Below the pieces are notes generated by a model. That model ran no database searches and was not told the DNA's origin. It was given only the letters and a program-made list of their open reading frames with translations. From Ereboglobus sp. (lineage in GTDB: Bacteria; Verrucomicrobiota; Verrucomicrobiia; Opitutales; Opitutaceae), in NCBI GenBank assembly GCA_029974595.1, contig JARKRC010000041.1, positions 1-64,000 of the forward strand: a DNA stretch of 64,000 nucleotides, read 5' to 3'. A program made the translations under genes and the position numbers. Positions 20,309-29,426 of the stretch are shown here, piece after piece. Position 1 is the first letter of the stretch. The number at the start of each line of letters is the position of its first letter.

Positions 20309-20661
20309 CCTGAGTGACAAAAGCAAAAGGATTTTAAACTGAGAGCAGCATTAGACCAGTTTTATCACCTGTATTTTCAGGCCTGTGCCCGGCAAGTGAA
20401 ACGCTCAGCCGCATGTGCGCGCAAATTGCGCACCCACATCGGACGAGGGGACACTGAGTATGCAAGGCAATCTCTGCGGCGGGCACATCTTCGGGCGGCA
20501 TAAACGACTTTTCCAGGATCGAATTCCCAGGGTTCCTTTTTGAGACCAAATGTGCGCGGTTGTTTTTTCAATATGGTCGTGTTGTCCGTTGCGTGGGTTC
20601 CGCCACCGGCGGAATTCTTTTCCCGAAATATAAAAGCAAACGTTTATTTTTTAATTAAATC
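20309..20661. other. Intergenic region upstream of the second glycan block
   Basis: No gene seen in 353 bases. It holds an inverted repeat GTGCGC/GCGCAC (20415-20433, 7-base loop), a second one at 20598-20614 and an AT-rich stretch with TATAAA at 20629-20634, consistent with a promoter for the downstream oxidoreductase gene. Confidence 0.5.
20598..20614. promoter_or_regulatory. Inverted repeat, possible operator
   Basis: TTCCGCC-ACC-GGCGGAA, perfect 7-base arms with a 3-base centre, 14 bases before a TATAAA that could serve as a -10 box. The position would suit a repressor of the FAD oxidoreductase/TonB receptor genes. No regulator is assigned. Confidence 0.35.
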
Positions 20662-22353
20662 ATGGAAACAGACATGGAGACATTGCGCGCGGATGTGGTG
20701 ATTGTCGGCGGAGGTGTGGGCGGGTGCGCCGCGGCGCTTGCGCTTCTGGAGACCGGGCACCGCGTGATCATGACCGACGAGTTTGCATGGATCGGCGGAC
20801 AATTCACTTCGCAGGCTGTTCCGCCGGACGAGCACGGCTGGATTGAGCGCTTCGGCTGCACGCAGCGCTACCGGATGTTTCGTGAAAAGGTGCGGGCATA
20901 TTACCGCGCGTATTATCCCCTGAAGGATGGCGCCCGCGCTGATCCGGCGCTCAATCCGGGCAATGGCTGGGTGTCTCCCCTGTGCCACGAGCCGCGCGTG
21001 GCGCTCGCGGTGTTTCTCGACTGGTTCGCTCCGTTTCTATCCGCGCAAAAATTACTGCTGCTTGCGCGCCATGTGCCTCGCGCTGTCGAGAAAGCGGGAG
21101 CCTCGCGCGCGGGCGCGGTTATCGCCGAGGATTTGTCCTCCGGCGTGCGCGTGCAGCTTGTCGGCAGGTTTTTTCTGGATGCAACGGAAAATGGCGATCT
21201 GCTTCCGCTTGCCCAAATGGCGTATGTAACCGGCAGCGAGGCGCGCGCGGACACAGGGGAGCCGGGCGCAGGTGAGAACGCGCGTCCTGATAACGTGCAG
21301 GCGTTTTCGATGTGTTTTGTGCTCGATGAATCGCCGATTGCACATACGGGCGGAGCGCTGGCTCCCGATGGAGCGAATGGCGCGCGCCGGCGTATTGTGA
21401 AGCGACCGGAACGCTATGATTTTTGGAAAAAATATATTCCGCAACTGAACCCCTCGTGGCCGGGGCCGTTGCTGGGCTGGCAGGGACTCAATCCGCGCAC
21501 GATGCAGGTGGCGCGCTATAATTTCGCGCCGCATCGCGAGGATCCGGGTTCGCTTTCGGGGTTGTGGTCATACCGCCGCATTGTGGATCGGACGCTTTTT
21601 GCAGACGGTTTTTATGCAAGCGATCTGTGCCTCGTGAACTGGCCGATGATCGATTACATGGAGGGCGACTTGCTCACATGCGGCGAGACCGAGCGTGCGC
21701 GGCGCATTGCGGACGCGCGGGAACTCAGCCTGTCGGCGGCCTATTGGCTTCAGACCGAAGCTCCGCGTCCCGATGGCGGCGCGGGCTGGCCGGGGCTCCG
21801 CTTGCGCGGCGACATCACCGGTTGCGGCGACGGCCTGGCGATGGCACCGTATGTTCGCGAGGCGCGCCGCATTCGGGCGCTTTATACAATTCGCGAACAG
21901 GATGTATCCGCTGCGTGCAGACCGGGCGACACGCTGGCGGAGCGTTATGAAGATTCGGTCGGAGTGGGCCATTATCGCATCGATCTGCATCCGAGCACCG
22001 GCGGGGACAATTATGTGGATGTGGCGTCGCTGCCGTTCCGGATTCCTCTGGGCGCGCTCGTGCCGGTCGAGATGGAAAATGTGCTGCCCGCCGCGAAAAA
22101 CATCGGCGTCACGCATATCACCAACGGCTGTTACCGCCTGCATCCCGTCGAATGGAATATCGGCGAGGCGGCGGGTTTGCTCGCGGCGTATTGCATCAAA
22201 CACGGGATGGCGCCGCAGGCGGTTTCGCGCAGCCGCGACCGCGTGGGCGCGTTTCAGGAAATCATCATGGCGCAGGGCATCGAAACGCGCTGGCCGGAAG
22301 ACCTCAACCTCGACGACGGCGATCCGCATGCGCACGTGCGGCCGCGCGCGTAG
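20662..22353 (+). CDS. FAD-dependent oxidoreductase
   Basis: Flavoprotein of 563 residues of the FAD_oxidored (PF12831-like) group often found in verrucomicrobial and planctomycete sugar-degradation loci. A Rossmann dinucleotide motif VVIVGGGVGGCAAALAL lies near the N-terminus, followed by EFAWIGGQFTSQAV. DATENGDLL and, near the end, YRIDLHPSTGG, IPLGALVPVEMENVLPA and HPVEWNIGEAAGLLAAY match the family pattern. No convincing signal peptide is present, so it is probably cytoplasmic. The ATG at 20662 is used; another in-frame ATG lies four codons later. A broken relative lies just upstream, and a TonB receptor 241 bases downstream. The substrate is unknown. Confidence 0.85.
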   Translation: METDMETLRADVVIVGGGVGGCAAALALLETGHRVIMTDEFAWIGGQFTSQAVPPDEHGWIERFGCTQRYRMFREKVRAYYRAYYPLKDGARADPALNPGNGWVSPLCHEPRVALAVFLDWFAPFLSAQKLLLLARHVPRAVEKAGASRAGAVIAEDLSSGVRVQLVGRFFLDATENGDLLPLAQMAYVTGSEARADTGEPGAGENARPDNVQAFSMCFVLDESPIAHTGGALAPDGANGARRRIVKRPERYDFWKKYIPQLNPSWPGPLLGWQGLNPRTMQVARYNFAPHREDPGSLSGLWSYRRIVDRTLFADGFYASDLCLVNWPMIDYMEGDLLTCGETERARRIADARELSLSAAYWLQTEAPRPDGGAGWPGLRLRGDITGCGDGLAMAPYVREARRIRALYTIREQDVSAACRPGDTLAERYEDSVGVGHYRIDLHPSTGGDNYVDVASLPFRIPLGALVPVEMENVLPAAKNIGVTHITNGCYRLHPVEWNIGEAAGLLAAYCIKHGMAPQAVSRSRDRVGAFQEIIMAQGIETRWPEDLNLDDGDPHAHVRPRA

Positions 22354-22594
22354 GGAAAGGCAAAGGCGCACATCGGACGGCGGCGCGCGCGATTTTTGCC
22401 TTTGGTATCAATTTGTAACCGAGGCGATCCGGTTGTCGGTGTCCGGTCCCGCTGTTGCGATCATGCCCGTCCCGAATGGTTCGCATGTCTCGCCCGTTTC
22501 CGTGCCACGCGCCGGAAAACCGGTGGCAGGCGCGGGCCGTTCGTTTCCCTTGCAGCAAAACAACCAGAACAATCCGCAACTCCCCATCCGCCTC

Positions 22595-25500
22595 ATGAAA
22601 CATCGCCTCAACGCCAGGCCTGCAATCCTCATCTGCGCATGTGTGCTCGCCGTCGGCGTTTGCGCCGTGCGCGTGAATGCGCAGAGTGTCCCTGAAAAGC
22701 CCGCCGGCGAACCGGCGGCCAAATCCAAGGCCGTGCCTGCGCAGGCTTTGGAGGAGGAAATCGTCGAACTCTCGCCATTCGAAGTGACCGCGAGCGCGAA
22801 CGACAGCTACGAAGTCCTCAATTCCAACTCGCTCACCAACTTCAACGCCGAGCTGGGCAAGCTGCCCATATCGGCGGATGTCTTTACCGAGGCGTTCATG
22901 GAGGACATCAACGGCGTGACGCTCGAAAACATGCTCCGCGATTTTGCCGCCGGCTCGGGCACCGGATCGGTGGGCGGCGACCTCGATGGCTCGGAGGTGT
23001 TTCTCCCCATGGATCGCGGCAGCGGCGCGGGCGTCTCCACTGGCGTCATGTTGCGCGGACTGGGCGCGGCCGTGCTCAAACAGGACAACTTCATGCTCCC
23101 ATCGCCCGTCGGCACGGGCATGAACAGGCTCTTCGGCGTCGAGCGCGTCGAGGTCATCAACGGCCCGCAGGCATTGCTCTACGGGCACGGCGGCGGCGGC
23201 GGTGTCATGAACACCATTTCCATGCAAGCGCGCTTCATGCGCCGCAGCGGCGGCACCATCAGATACCAGATCGACAGCGACGGTCATTACAACGCCCGGC
23301 TGGACTATCGTGTGGGCAGCCGTCGCATGGCGGTAGCGGTTTCGCTGCTGGCCGATGAACTTGGCGATTACCGCCTCTGGCTGGGCGGACGGCTGGAGGG
23401 CGCCTATACGCAACTGGCGTTCAGGCTGGGCACAAGACACGTCCTGCGCCTGACCGGAAAATATACTTATTTCGACCGTTTTACACAACGCTCCATAACA
23501 CTCAACGCCGGTAGTATAGATAACGACGCCCGCCACGGGATGCCTTTGAAATATCTCCTGGCCACCGGCCAGATCGGGGAAAGCGCCACCGGGCCGAGTG
23601 GCGCCGGGTTGGTTGGCAATGGATACATCAATTGGAAGAATGTCGATTCATACTTGGGGGAGGCCGGCGGCGAAGAAACCACGGCCACCATGGCTTCCGC
23701 CATTCTCGAAAGCAAGTGGAGCCGGTGGTTTTCCACGCAAGTTGCGGTTGGACATCAAAACAGGGACAGCCGCTTTTTCTACGGAGGCGGTCATACTTTT
23801 TACTCGCCGACGGCTTCGGGCAATCCCAGCCCGGGGGACTGGACCATTCGGATTGGCGGCACCTCGCGCGCCGCATGGGCAAGCCAGCCGGCCCGCTCCA
23901 CATCGGCGCGTTTCTCGGGCCTGCTCACAAACAGCCTCTTCAGCGGCAAGGCTCGAAGCCAGACCATGTTCGGCGTGGATTATACCAAGTCCCAGTATGC
24001 AAACGTGGATTATGTCTATTTCCAGGCGGACGAGGACTTTAATATCAGGACCAACAGCAGCGGGGTGCGCATGCGGATGGAGAATTATTACTGGACGGTA
24101 AACGACGGCCCCGTGCGCAATTCCCTCGCGTGGAATCGCGGCGATAATCGTGTGTATTACAATGGCATGAATGCGATCATCGGCACCTATAATCTTGAGG
24201 ATCCCTCGTTGATCACCCCGGAAAACCCGCGCGGCCTCCTCAATACCCAGCGCTATCTGCACAGCCAGAATTATAATCGCGGCGCCTATGCGGTGAACTT
24301 CACGCAATGGGGCCGCGACGGCAGGCTCACCTCGCTGCTCGGCGTGCGTTACATGTCCATCTATAATCGCCAGCAGCCAAGCCGGCCCGGACCCGATTGG
24401 ATATCCGAGGCGGATACATTCAGTTTTTCGGCGGGCCTCAATTATGATCTCAATCGCTGGTTGCGCGCGTATGCCGCCGTTTCGGACACCCATAATCTCC
24501 CCGAGATGGCGCTCAACACGACAGTGGGGCCGCACGGACAGCCCCTGCCGGTATCGCACTCCATCGGCCAGGAGGTCGGATTAAAAATTGGCGCCGGTGC
24601 CAGAAAAATATCCGGCTCAATCTCGTATTATGAATTGCATGCGAAAAACGAACCCTACGCCATACGAAGCGAAGTCCGCAGCCTGATTAACCCTGACGGC
24701 GCAAATGGCACCTATAACAGCGTAAGCGGGAGCGCTTACATTCCCGTGGACAAAAAATCCTACGGCGTGCAGGCGGCCGTCACCGCGTCGCCGGTCCGCG
24801 GACTCAACATGCGCCTGTCTGCCGCCCTTGTCAAAGGCACCATTGGCAGCGACACCAGTTATGCGACGCTTTATAATGACAAATTCCATGTCAATGATAC
24901 GGGTCAACTGACATTTGGAGCCGGCGGCCCCGTGGTCTATGTGAGGAGCGCCAGCTTCAGCTCCACGCCATCCGCCACTCCCAGGTCCGGCTATGAGCCG
25001 CTGACCGTTGATATGCTGAGCAACCCCGGCAGCCTTTATTATGCCAATCCCCATCCGGATAACGGGCACATACTCAACGACGACATCATCACCTTGCTCC
25101 AGTCGCAGGCCGGCCCGGCGAGCATTATCACCGGTGAAGCCGGCAGGCCCATTTCCGAGTATCAACTCACGGGAGTTACGCCGCTCAAAAGGATCGAGAC
25201 ATCGAGAAATGGCGAACGCACGACAGGATATCCCGAGGTGAGTTGCAATCTGGTGACCACATATACGGTGCCGTCCGGGGCGTGGCGTGGTTTCAAGATA
25301 GGCGCGACGGTGGGAATGTCATTCAAAATAGCAGACCTTTATTATTATGAAAACGGTTATTACGACGGCGCGCCCCGGAAAATCTTCATGCGGCCGGATC
25401 AATACAGATACAATCTGCTGGTTGGCTACCAGCGCCGCATCGGCAAGGTCGTCTTTTCAACCCAGATAAACGTGAACAACGTATTCAATGACAGTGAAAT

Positions 25501-25627
25501 TCTGATACGGCCCAACGGAATATGGGGTTACAACGAACGAACCAGCACGGGAGGAGCGGTGCGCCTTGCCGCATACCGGACCATGCAGCCCCGCACCATC
25601 ACCTGGACGAATTCGGTCAAGTTTTGA
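22595..25627 (+). CDS. TonB-dependent receptor
   Basis: Outer-membrane TonB-dependent transporter of 1010 residues. The ATG at 22595 is chosen because it begins a signal peptide (MKHRLNARPAIL, cleavage near residue 29); the open frame extends upstream without coding character. A linker rich in Ala/Lys leads to EEEIVELSPFEVTASAND, the conserved segment of Opitutaceae receptors that probably contains the TonB box. The plug domain (about 70-205) has VMLRGLGAAVLKQDNF, VERVEVINGPQALLYG and GGGGGVMNT, similar to siderophore-type receptors. The barrel runs to the terminal Phe (TNSVKF). Unlike the first receptor of the window, it has no regulatory-like N-terminal domain. It is followed after 26 bases by an aldolase gene; substrate unknown. 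Confidence 0.92.
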   Translation: MKHRLNARPAILICACVLAVGVCAVRVNAQSVPEKPAGEPAAKSKAVPAQALEEEIVELSPFEVTASANDSYEVLNSNSLTNFNAELGKLPISADVFTEAFMEDINGVTLENMLRDFAAGSGTGSVGGDLDGSEVFLPMDRGSGAGVSTGVMLRGLGAAVLKQDNFMLPSPVGTGMNRLFGVERVEVINGPQALLYGHGGGGGVMNTISMQARFMRRSGGTIRYQIDSDGHYNARLDYRVGSRRMAVAVSLLADELGDYRLWLGGRLEGAYTQLAFRLGTRHVLRLTGKYTYFDRFTQRSITLNAGSIDNDARHGMPLKYLLATGQIGESATGPSGAGLVGNGYINWKNVDSYLGEAGGEETTATMASAILESKWSRWFSTQVAVGHQNRDSRFFYGGGHTFYSPTASGNPSPGDWTIRIGGTSRAAWASQPARSTSARFSGLLTNSLFSGKARSQTMFGVDYTKSQYANVDYVYFQADEDFNIRTNSSGVRMRMENYYWTVNDGPVRNSLAWNRGDNRVYYNGMNAIIGTYNLEDPSLITPENPRGLLNTQRYLHSQNYNRGAYAVNFTQWGRDGRLTSLLGVRYMSIYNRQQPSRPGPDWISEADTFSFSAGLNYDLNRWLRAYAAVSDTHNLPEMALNTTVGPHGQPLPVSHSIGQEVGLKIGAGARKISGSISYYELHAKNEPYAIRSEVRSLINPDGANGTYNSVSGSAYIPVDKKSYGVQAAVTASPVRGLNMRLSAALVKGTIGSDTSYATLYNDKFHVNDTGQLTFGAGGPVVYVRSASFSSTPSATPRSGYEPLTVDMLSNPGSLYYANPHPDNGHILNDDIITLLQSQAGPASIITGEAGRPISEYQLTGVTPLKRIETSRNGERTTGYPEVSCNLVTTYTVPSGAWRGFKIGATVGMSFKIADLYYYENGYYDGAPRKIFMRPDQYRYNLLVGYQRRIGKVVFSTQINVNNVFNDSEILIRPNGIWGYNERTSTGGAVRLAAYRTMQPRTITWTNSVKF

Positions 25628-25653
25628 GCCGTTCCGGCCATCATAATATTTCC

Positions 25654-26481
25654 ATGAGATCCTCACGCATCCGCGCGCGCCTTGCGCGCAATCAAATCGC
25701 ACGCATCTGCTGCATGTATTATCCTACAATGTCGATGCCCGCCCATGCCGCCCATGCCGGATTCGACGCGATCTGGCTCGACAGCGAACACAACACTTGG
25801 GAAAGGCGGGAAATCCAGCGCATGATTTCGCTGCATCACATGGCCGATATCGATTGTATTGTGCGCACCGGAAGCCGCAATCCCACCGATTTATACCGCC
25901 TGCTTGAGGACGGCGCAACGGCCGTGCTCATTCCGATGGTCAACAGTCGCAAGGAGGCCGAGGATCTGGTGAGAGCCACGAAATTTGCGCCCCTCGGACA
26001 GCGCGGTGTCGATGGCGGGGGCATGGACAACTCCTTTGGCTTGAAGGGCCGGGACTATGGTTATTTTCAAATCGCCAACCGCGAGACGCTGTTGATCGTG
26101 CAAATCGAAACGCTTGAAGCGCTCGACGCTGTTGACGAAATTGCGGCGACGCCGGGTCTCGATGGGCTTTTTATCGGCCCGGGCGATCTTGCCCTGCGTC
26201 TCGAGTGTCCGATGGACTGGGCCCAGCCGGCGATGCAAAAAGCGCAGGCGCGCGTTGCCGCCGCCGCGGCGAAAAACGGCATTGCGTGGGGCCGCCCGGC
26301 GCGGAGTCAGGATGATATCCGGGCACTCGCCGCCGCCGGCGCGCGACTCATAGCGCACGGCAGCGATTTCGGAGCCGTGTCGGCTATGATGCCGCAATTC
26401 GGAAAACGTTTCGACGAGGCTCTCGAAACGCCGCAACCCGTTGATGACAACGCGCCCAAAGCTGCTGCAATTGCCGAATAG
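25654..26481 (+). CDS. HpcH/HpaI family aldolase
   Basis: Class II (metal-dependent) aldolase of 275 residues, expected to cleave a 2-keto-3-deoxy sugar acid or a similar 4-hydroxy-2-oxo acid to pyruvate plus an aldehyde. Motifs in order: FDAIWLDSEHNTW (catalytic His), IVRTGSRNPTDLYRLLEDGA (substrate Arg), TAVLIPMV, QIETLEALDAVDEI (metal Glu), GLFIGPGDLAL (metal Asp). The ATG at 25654 is chosen over upstream starts that overlap the TonB receptor gene. Probably cytoplasmic and co-transcribed with the receptor and the epimerase gene that follows 85 bases later. The precise substrate cannot be told from sequence. Confidence 0.88.
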   Translation: MRSSRIRARLARNQIARICCMYYPTMSMPAHAAHAGFDAIWLDSEHNTWERREIQRMISLHHMADIDCIVRTGSRNPTDLYRLLEDGATAVLIPMVNSRKEAEDLVRATKFAPLGQRGVDGGGMDNSFGLKGRDYGYFQIANRETLLIVQIETLEALDAVDEIAATPGLDGLFIGPGDLALRLECPMDWAQPAMQKAQARVAAAAAKNGIAWGRPARSQDDIRALAAAGARLIAHGSDFGAVSAMMPQFGKRFDEALETPQPVDDNAPKAAAIAE

Positions 26482-26566
26482 TTCCGGATGCGCAATCGCT
26501 CAACTCAACGACCGCGAGACGGCGAAGAAATCGCGGCTTTGAATACAAAACGAATATAATAATTGT

Positions 26567-27763
26567 ATGAACCTATTGACGGCGCCAGGCGGCGCGGCGC
26601 AATTGCACCGCGCTTACGAAGACGAACTGCTCCAGCAAGTGATTCCGTTTTGGCTGAAACACGGAATCGACCGCGAACACGGGGGCCTGCTGACGGGCCT
26701 TGACCGCAAAGGCGCGATCATCGACACCGACAAGGCGGTGTGGCTGCAGGGCAGGGCGGCGTGGACGTTTGCCACAATCTACAACACCATCGAGCGCAAG
26801 CCCGAATGGCTTGCCGCCGCCGCGCATTGCTTTGATTTTTTGCGCAAGCATTGCCGCGCGCCGGATGGAAAATTATATTTCCAGGTCACACGCGAAGGCG
26901 CGCCGCTGCGCATGCGTCGCTATTACTACAGCGAGTGTTTCGCGGCCATGGGCGGCGCCGTGTATTCCAAGGCGTCCGGTGATCGCGAGGCCGCCGCCGA
27001 GGCGGTCGGATATTTCGAGTGCTACCTTGGCAGCCTGCAACCCGGCGGCGCTCCGCCCAAGGTCGATTCACGCACGCGTCCGATGCAGGGTGTGGCCGCG
27101 CAGATGATGCTCATCGTCGTCGCGCAGGAAATCCGCGGCGCGTTGGGCGACATTGCGGTCTCGGGAAAAACCTGCACGGAATGGATCGATCAGGCGGTGG
27201 ATACGATCGAGTGCGTCTTCTACAAGCCCGAGCTCAATGTGCTCATGGAAATCGTCGCGCAGGACGGTTCCATTATCGATCATTTCGACGGCCGCACGCT
27301 GAATCCCGGGCATGCGATCGAGTGCGCGTGGTTTATCCTGCACGAGGCTAAACACCGCGGCGGCGACGCGCGCATGAAACGCCTCGGCCTCGCGATTCTC
27401 GATTGCATGTGGGCGCGCGGCTGGGATGCCGAGTGCGGCGGATTGTTTTCGTTCACCGATCTCAAAAACCTGCCCGTGCAGGAATACGTCGCACAGATGA
27501 AGTTCTGGTGGCCGCACAACGAGGCCGAAATTGCAACGCTCCTTGCCTGGCAACTGACGCGCGATGCGAAATATGCCGGATGGCACGAACAGGTGCGCGA
27601 CTGGTCGCGGCGTGTCTTTGCTGATCCTGAATACGGCGAATGGTATGGCTACGCGCAGCGCGACGGCCGCATTGCGACGCAGCTCAAAGGCAACATGTGG
27701 AAAGGCCCGTTCCACGTTCCGCGCATGCTTATCTACTGCCGCCAGCTCGCAAGCGAGCTGTAG
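26567..27763 (+). CDS. N-acylglucosamine 2-epimerase family (AGE/RnBP) protein
   Basis: Cytoplasmic (alpha/alpha)6-barrel protein of 398 residues. Members interconvert N-acetylmannosamine and N-acetylglucosamine, or epimerise other sugars such as cellobiose. Supporting motifs: VWLQGRAAWTF, YYYSECFAAMGG, LNPGHAIECAWF (catalytic His), WWPHNEAEIATLLA and KGPFHVPRML (second catalytic His). Length is normal. Given several sialidases nearby, a role in sialic-acid breakdown (ManNAc to GlcNAc) is attractive, but no N-acetylneuraminate lyase or ManNAc kinase gene is present in the window. Convergent with the symporter gene. Confidence 0.87.
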   Translation: MNLLTAPGGAAQLHRAYEDELLQQVIPFWLKHGIDREHGGLLTGLDRKGAIIDTDKAVWLQGRAAWTFATIYNTIERKPEWLAAAAHCFDFLRKHCRAPDGKLYFQVTREGAPLRMRRYYYSECFAAMGGAVYSKASGDREAAAEAVGYFECYLGSLQPGGAPPKVDSRTRPMQGVAAQMMLIVVAQEIRGALGDIAVSGKTCTEWIDQAVDTIECVFYKPELNVLMEIVAQDGSIIDHFDGRTLNPGHAIECAWFILHEAKHRGGDARMKRLGLAILDCMWARGWDAECGGLFSFTDLKNLPVQEYVAQMKFWWPHNEAEIATLLAWQLTRDAKYAGWHEQVRDWSRRVFADPEYGEWYGYAQRDGRIATQLKGNMWKGPFHVPRMLIYCRQLASEL

Positions 27764-27773
27764 TATTTTAATA

Positions 27774-27895
27774 AATCACGGAAACACGGAAGCACGGAAA
27801 AGAATTTGTTTTAACCGCAGATGGACACAGATGAACGCAGATGGATGCAATCCATGCGGCCTTTGATCTGCGTCGATCTGTGTTTATCTGCGGTT
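27774..27895. repeat. Two dispersed repeats between convergent genes
   Basis: Bases 27774-27799 are a 26-base unit (AATCACGG...GCACGGAA) that occurs identically at 49575-49600 and inverted at 49731-49756. Bases 27813-27895 form an imperfect palindrome with arms AACCGCAGATGGACACAGAT and ATCTGTGTTTATCTGCGGTT around a GC-rich loop. The position between the ends of convergent genes suits a bidirectional terminator. Confidence 0.75.
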
Positions 27896-27908
27896 GAAAA
27901 TGCAGGAT

Positions 27909-29405
27909 TTAGTCACACCCGTCTTGGGTCGCGGGTGTTTTTGTTGCGCGCCGTTGATACAGCAACCCGGACGGGATGGGTTTTTGAGTGCCCGAAGGCT
28001 TGCCGAGGCTGAGCGCTTTGGCGACCAGCATGGTTGTCAGCACGGAGGCGGGCGAGAGCCAGAGGAAGGATACAGGGGTGAAGGAATTTAATGAGATCGA
28101 CACGGCCATGCCTGCGAGCATGCCGTAAAACGCTCCGTTTGGCGTCACGCGCCGGAACAACATGCCGGTCAGAAACACTCCGGTCATGGAGCCAAGGAAG
28201 AGGCTGATTATGTGATTCGACGCCTCCAGTATATTGCCAAAAAGGTGTCCGAAGCAGGCCAGTGTCGTGACAACGGCGCCAAAAATCAATGTCGTCACAC
28301 GGGCCTCGCGGACGGAGGCGGAACGCTTGCTCCAAAGCGGCATGAAATCAACCGAAACAACCGTGACAATCGAGTTCAGGATTGCACTGATTGCCGACAT
28401 CGAGGCGGACAGCACCGCGGCGACAAGCAGGCCGCGCAGCCCCGCGGGCATTTCCTCGATTATAAATTTCGCGAAAATCTCATTGGGCAGCGTTGTGAGG
28501 CCGCCTTTTTCGGGAAATGCGCTATAGAATCCATAAAGCGCCGTGCCGATGAAAAAGAGGCATGTGCCGACCACCGTGGCCAGTATCAGCGAGCCCGCCA
28601 TCGCCACATTGGCTTGTTTTACGGACTTTGTGGTGAGAAATCGCTGAATCTCGGCCTGATTGGAGCCATACTGGCTGATGAGCAGGACGGCGCCGCCGAT
28701 CAGGCCGCTCCAAATGGTATAGGTTTTTGTGAAGCTGAAAGAGGTGTCTATCAAATCCAGACGCCCGCCGGCGCTGGCGGTTTGAATGACCTCCTCCATC
28801 CCGCCGGGAACGCGCGAAATGATGATCGCGATCGTGACGAGGATGCCGGTTACGAAAATGCCGAGCTGGATCGTATCGGTCCAGACGACGGCCTTGATGC
28901 CGCCCATCATTGTATAAATCGCGCAAATCATGCCCGTGCCGATTGCCACGACCATGAGCGGCATGCCGAGCGCGCGGGCCACCACAATCGACGGGGCGTA
29001 AATCACGATTGCGAGAAAGCCGCATTTCGAGAGGAGAAAAAGCGCGCTCGCGAGGAGACGCACGCGCTTGTCGAAACGGCGTTCCAGATATTCGTAGATC
29101 GAGCAAATATTAAGCCGGAAAAGAATGGGGAGCATCACGATCCCGATCACTGCAATCGTGATGGGAATCCCCAGCCGCATCTGCTGATAGGTGTAGTTTG
29201 TCGAGAATGCGAGGCCGGGCGCGCCGAGGTAGGCGACGCCGCTCACCATCGCGGCGATGCCCGAGCAGGTTGCCGCCCACCAGGGCACATTGCGCCCGCC
29301 GAGGAAGTAGCTCGCGAGCGAATTGTGGCCGAACGCGCACGCGATGCCGATTCCGACAATTACGACGGTGTAGGTGATGATGATTATATAATCTATTGGC
29401 AGCAT
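27909..29405 (-). CDS. Sodium:solute symporter (SSS family)
   Basis: Inner-membrane Na+-coupled transporter of 498 residues with about 13 predicted membrane segments. Family features include LGGRNVPWWAATCSGIAAMVSG near the N-terminus (LGGRNVPWW shown by most members), MMGGIKAVVWTDTIQLGIF and LLVAAVLSASMSAISAILNS. The SSS family contains sialic-acid, sugar and amino-acid transporters; with a sialidase-like gene 21 bases upstream in the same direction, uptake of the released sugar is the simplest proposal. Last gene of a minus-strand unit with the autotransporter and two-propeller protein. Confidence 0.92.
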   Translation of the reverse strand: MLPIDYIIIITYTVVIVGIGIACAFGHNSLASYFLGGRNVPWWAATCSGIAAMVSGVAYLGAPGLAFSTNYTYQQMRLGIPITIAVIGIVMLPILFRLNICSIYEYLERRFDKRVRLLASALFLLSKCGFLAIVIYAPSIVVARALGMPLMVVAIGTGMICAIYTMMGGIKAVVWTDTIQLGIFVTGILVTIAIIISRVPGGMEEVIQTASAGGRLDLIDTSFSFTKTYTIWSGLIGGAVLLISQYGSNQAEIQRFLTTKSVKQANVAMAGSLILATVVGTCLFFIGTALYGFYSAFPEKGGLTTLPNEIFAKFIIEEMPAGLRGLLVAAVLSASMSAISAILNSIVTVVSVDFMPLWSKRSASVREARVTTLIFGAVVTTLACFGHLFGNILEASNHIISLFLGSMTGVFLTGMLFRRVTPNGAFYGMLAGMAVSISLNSFTPVSFLWLSPASVLTTMLVAKALSLGKPSGTQKPIPSGLLYQRRATKTPATQDGCD

Positions 29406-29426
29406 TGAGCGCGCGGGCGTTTGTTG

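Noticed and set aside
21695-22594. 300-codon upstream extension of the second TonB receptor
   Set aside because: It overlaps the FAD oxidoreductase gene in another frame; the signal peptide starts at 22595.
28212-29408. 398-codon open frame antisense to the symporter gene
   Set aside because: Product is Arg/Asp/His-rich and featureless, while the minus strand encodes a textbook SSS transporter.
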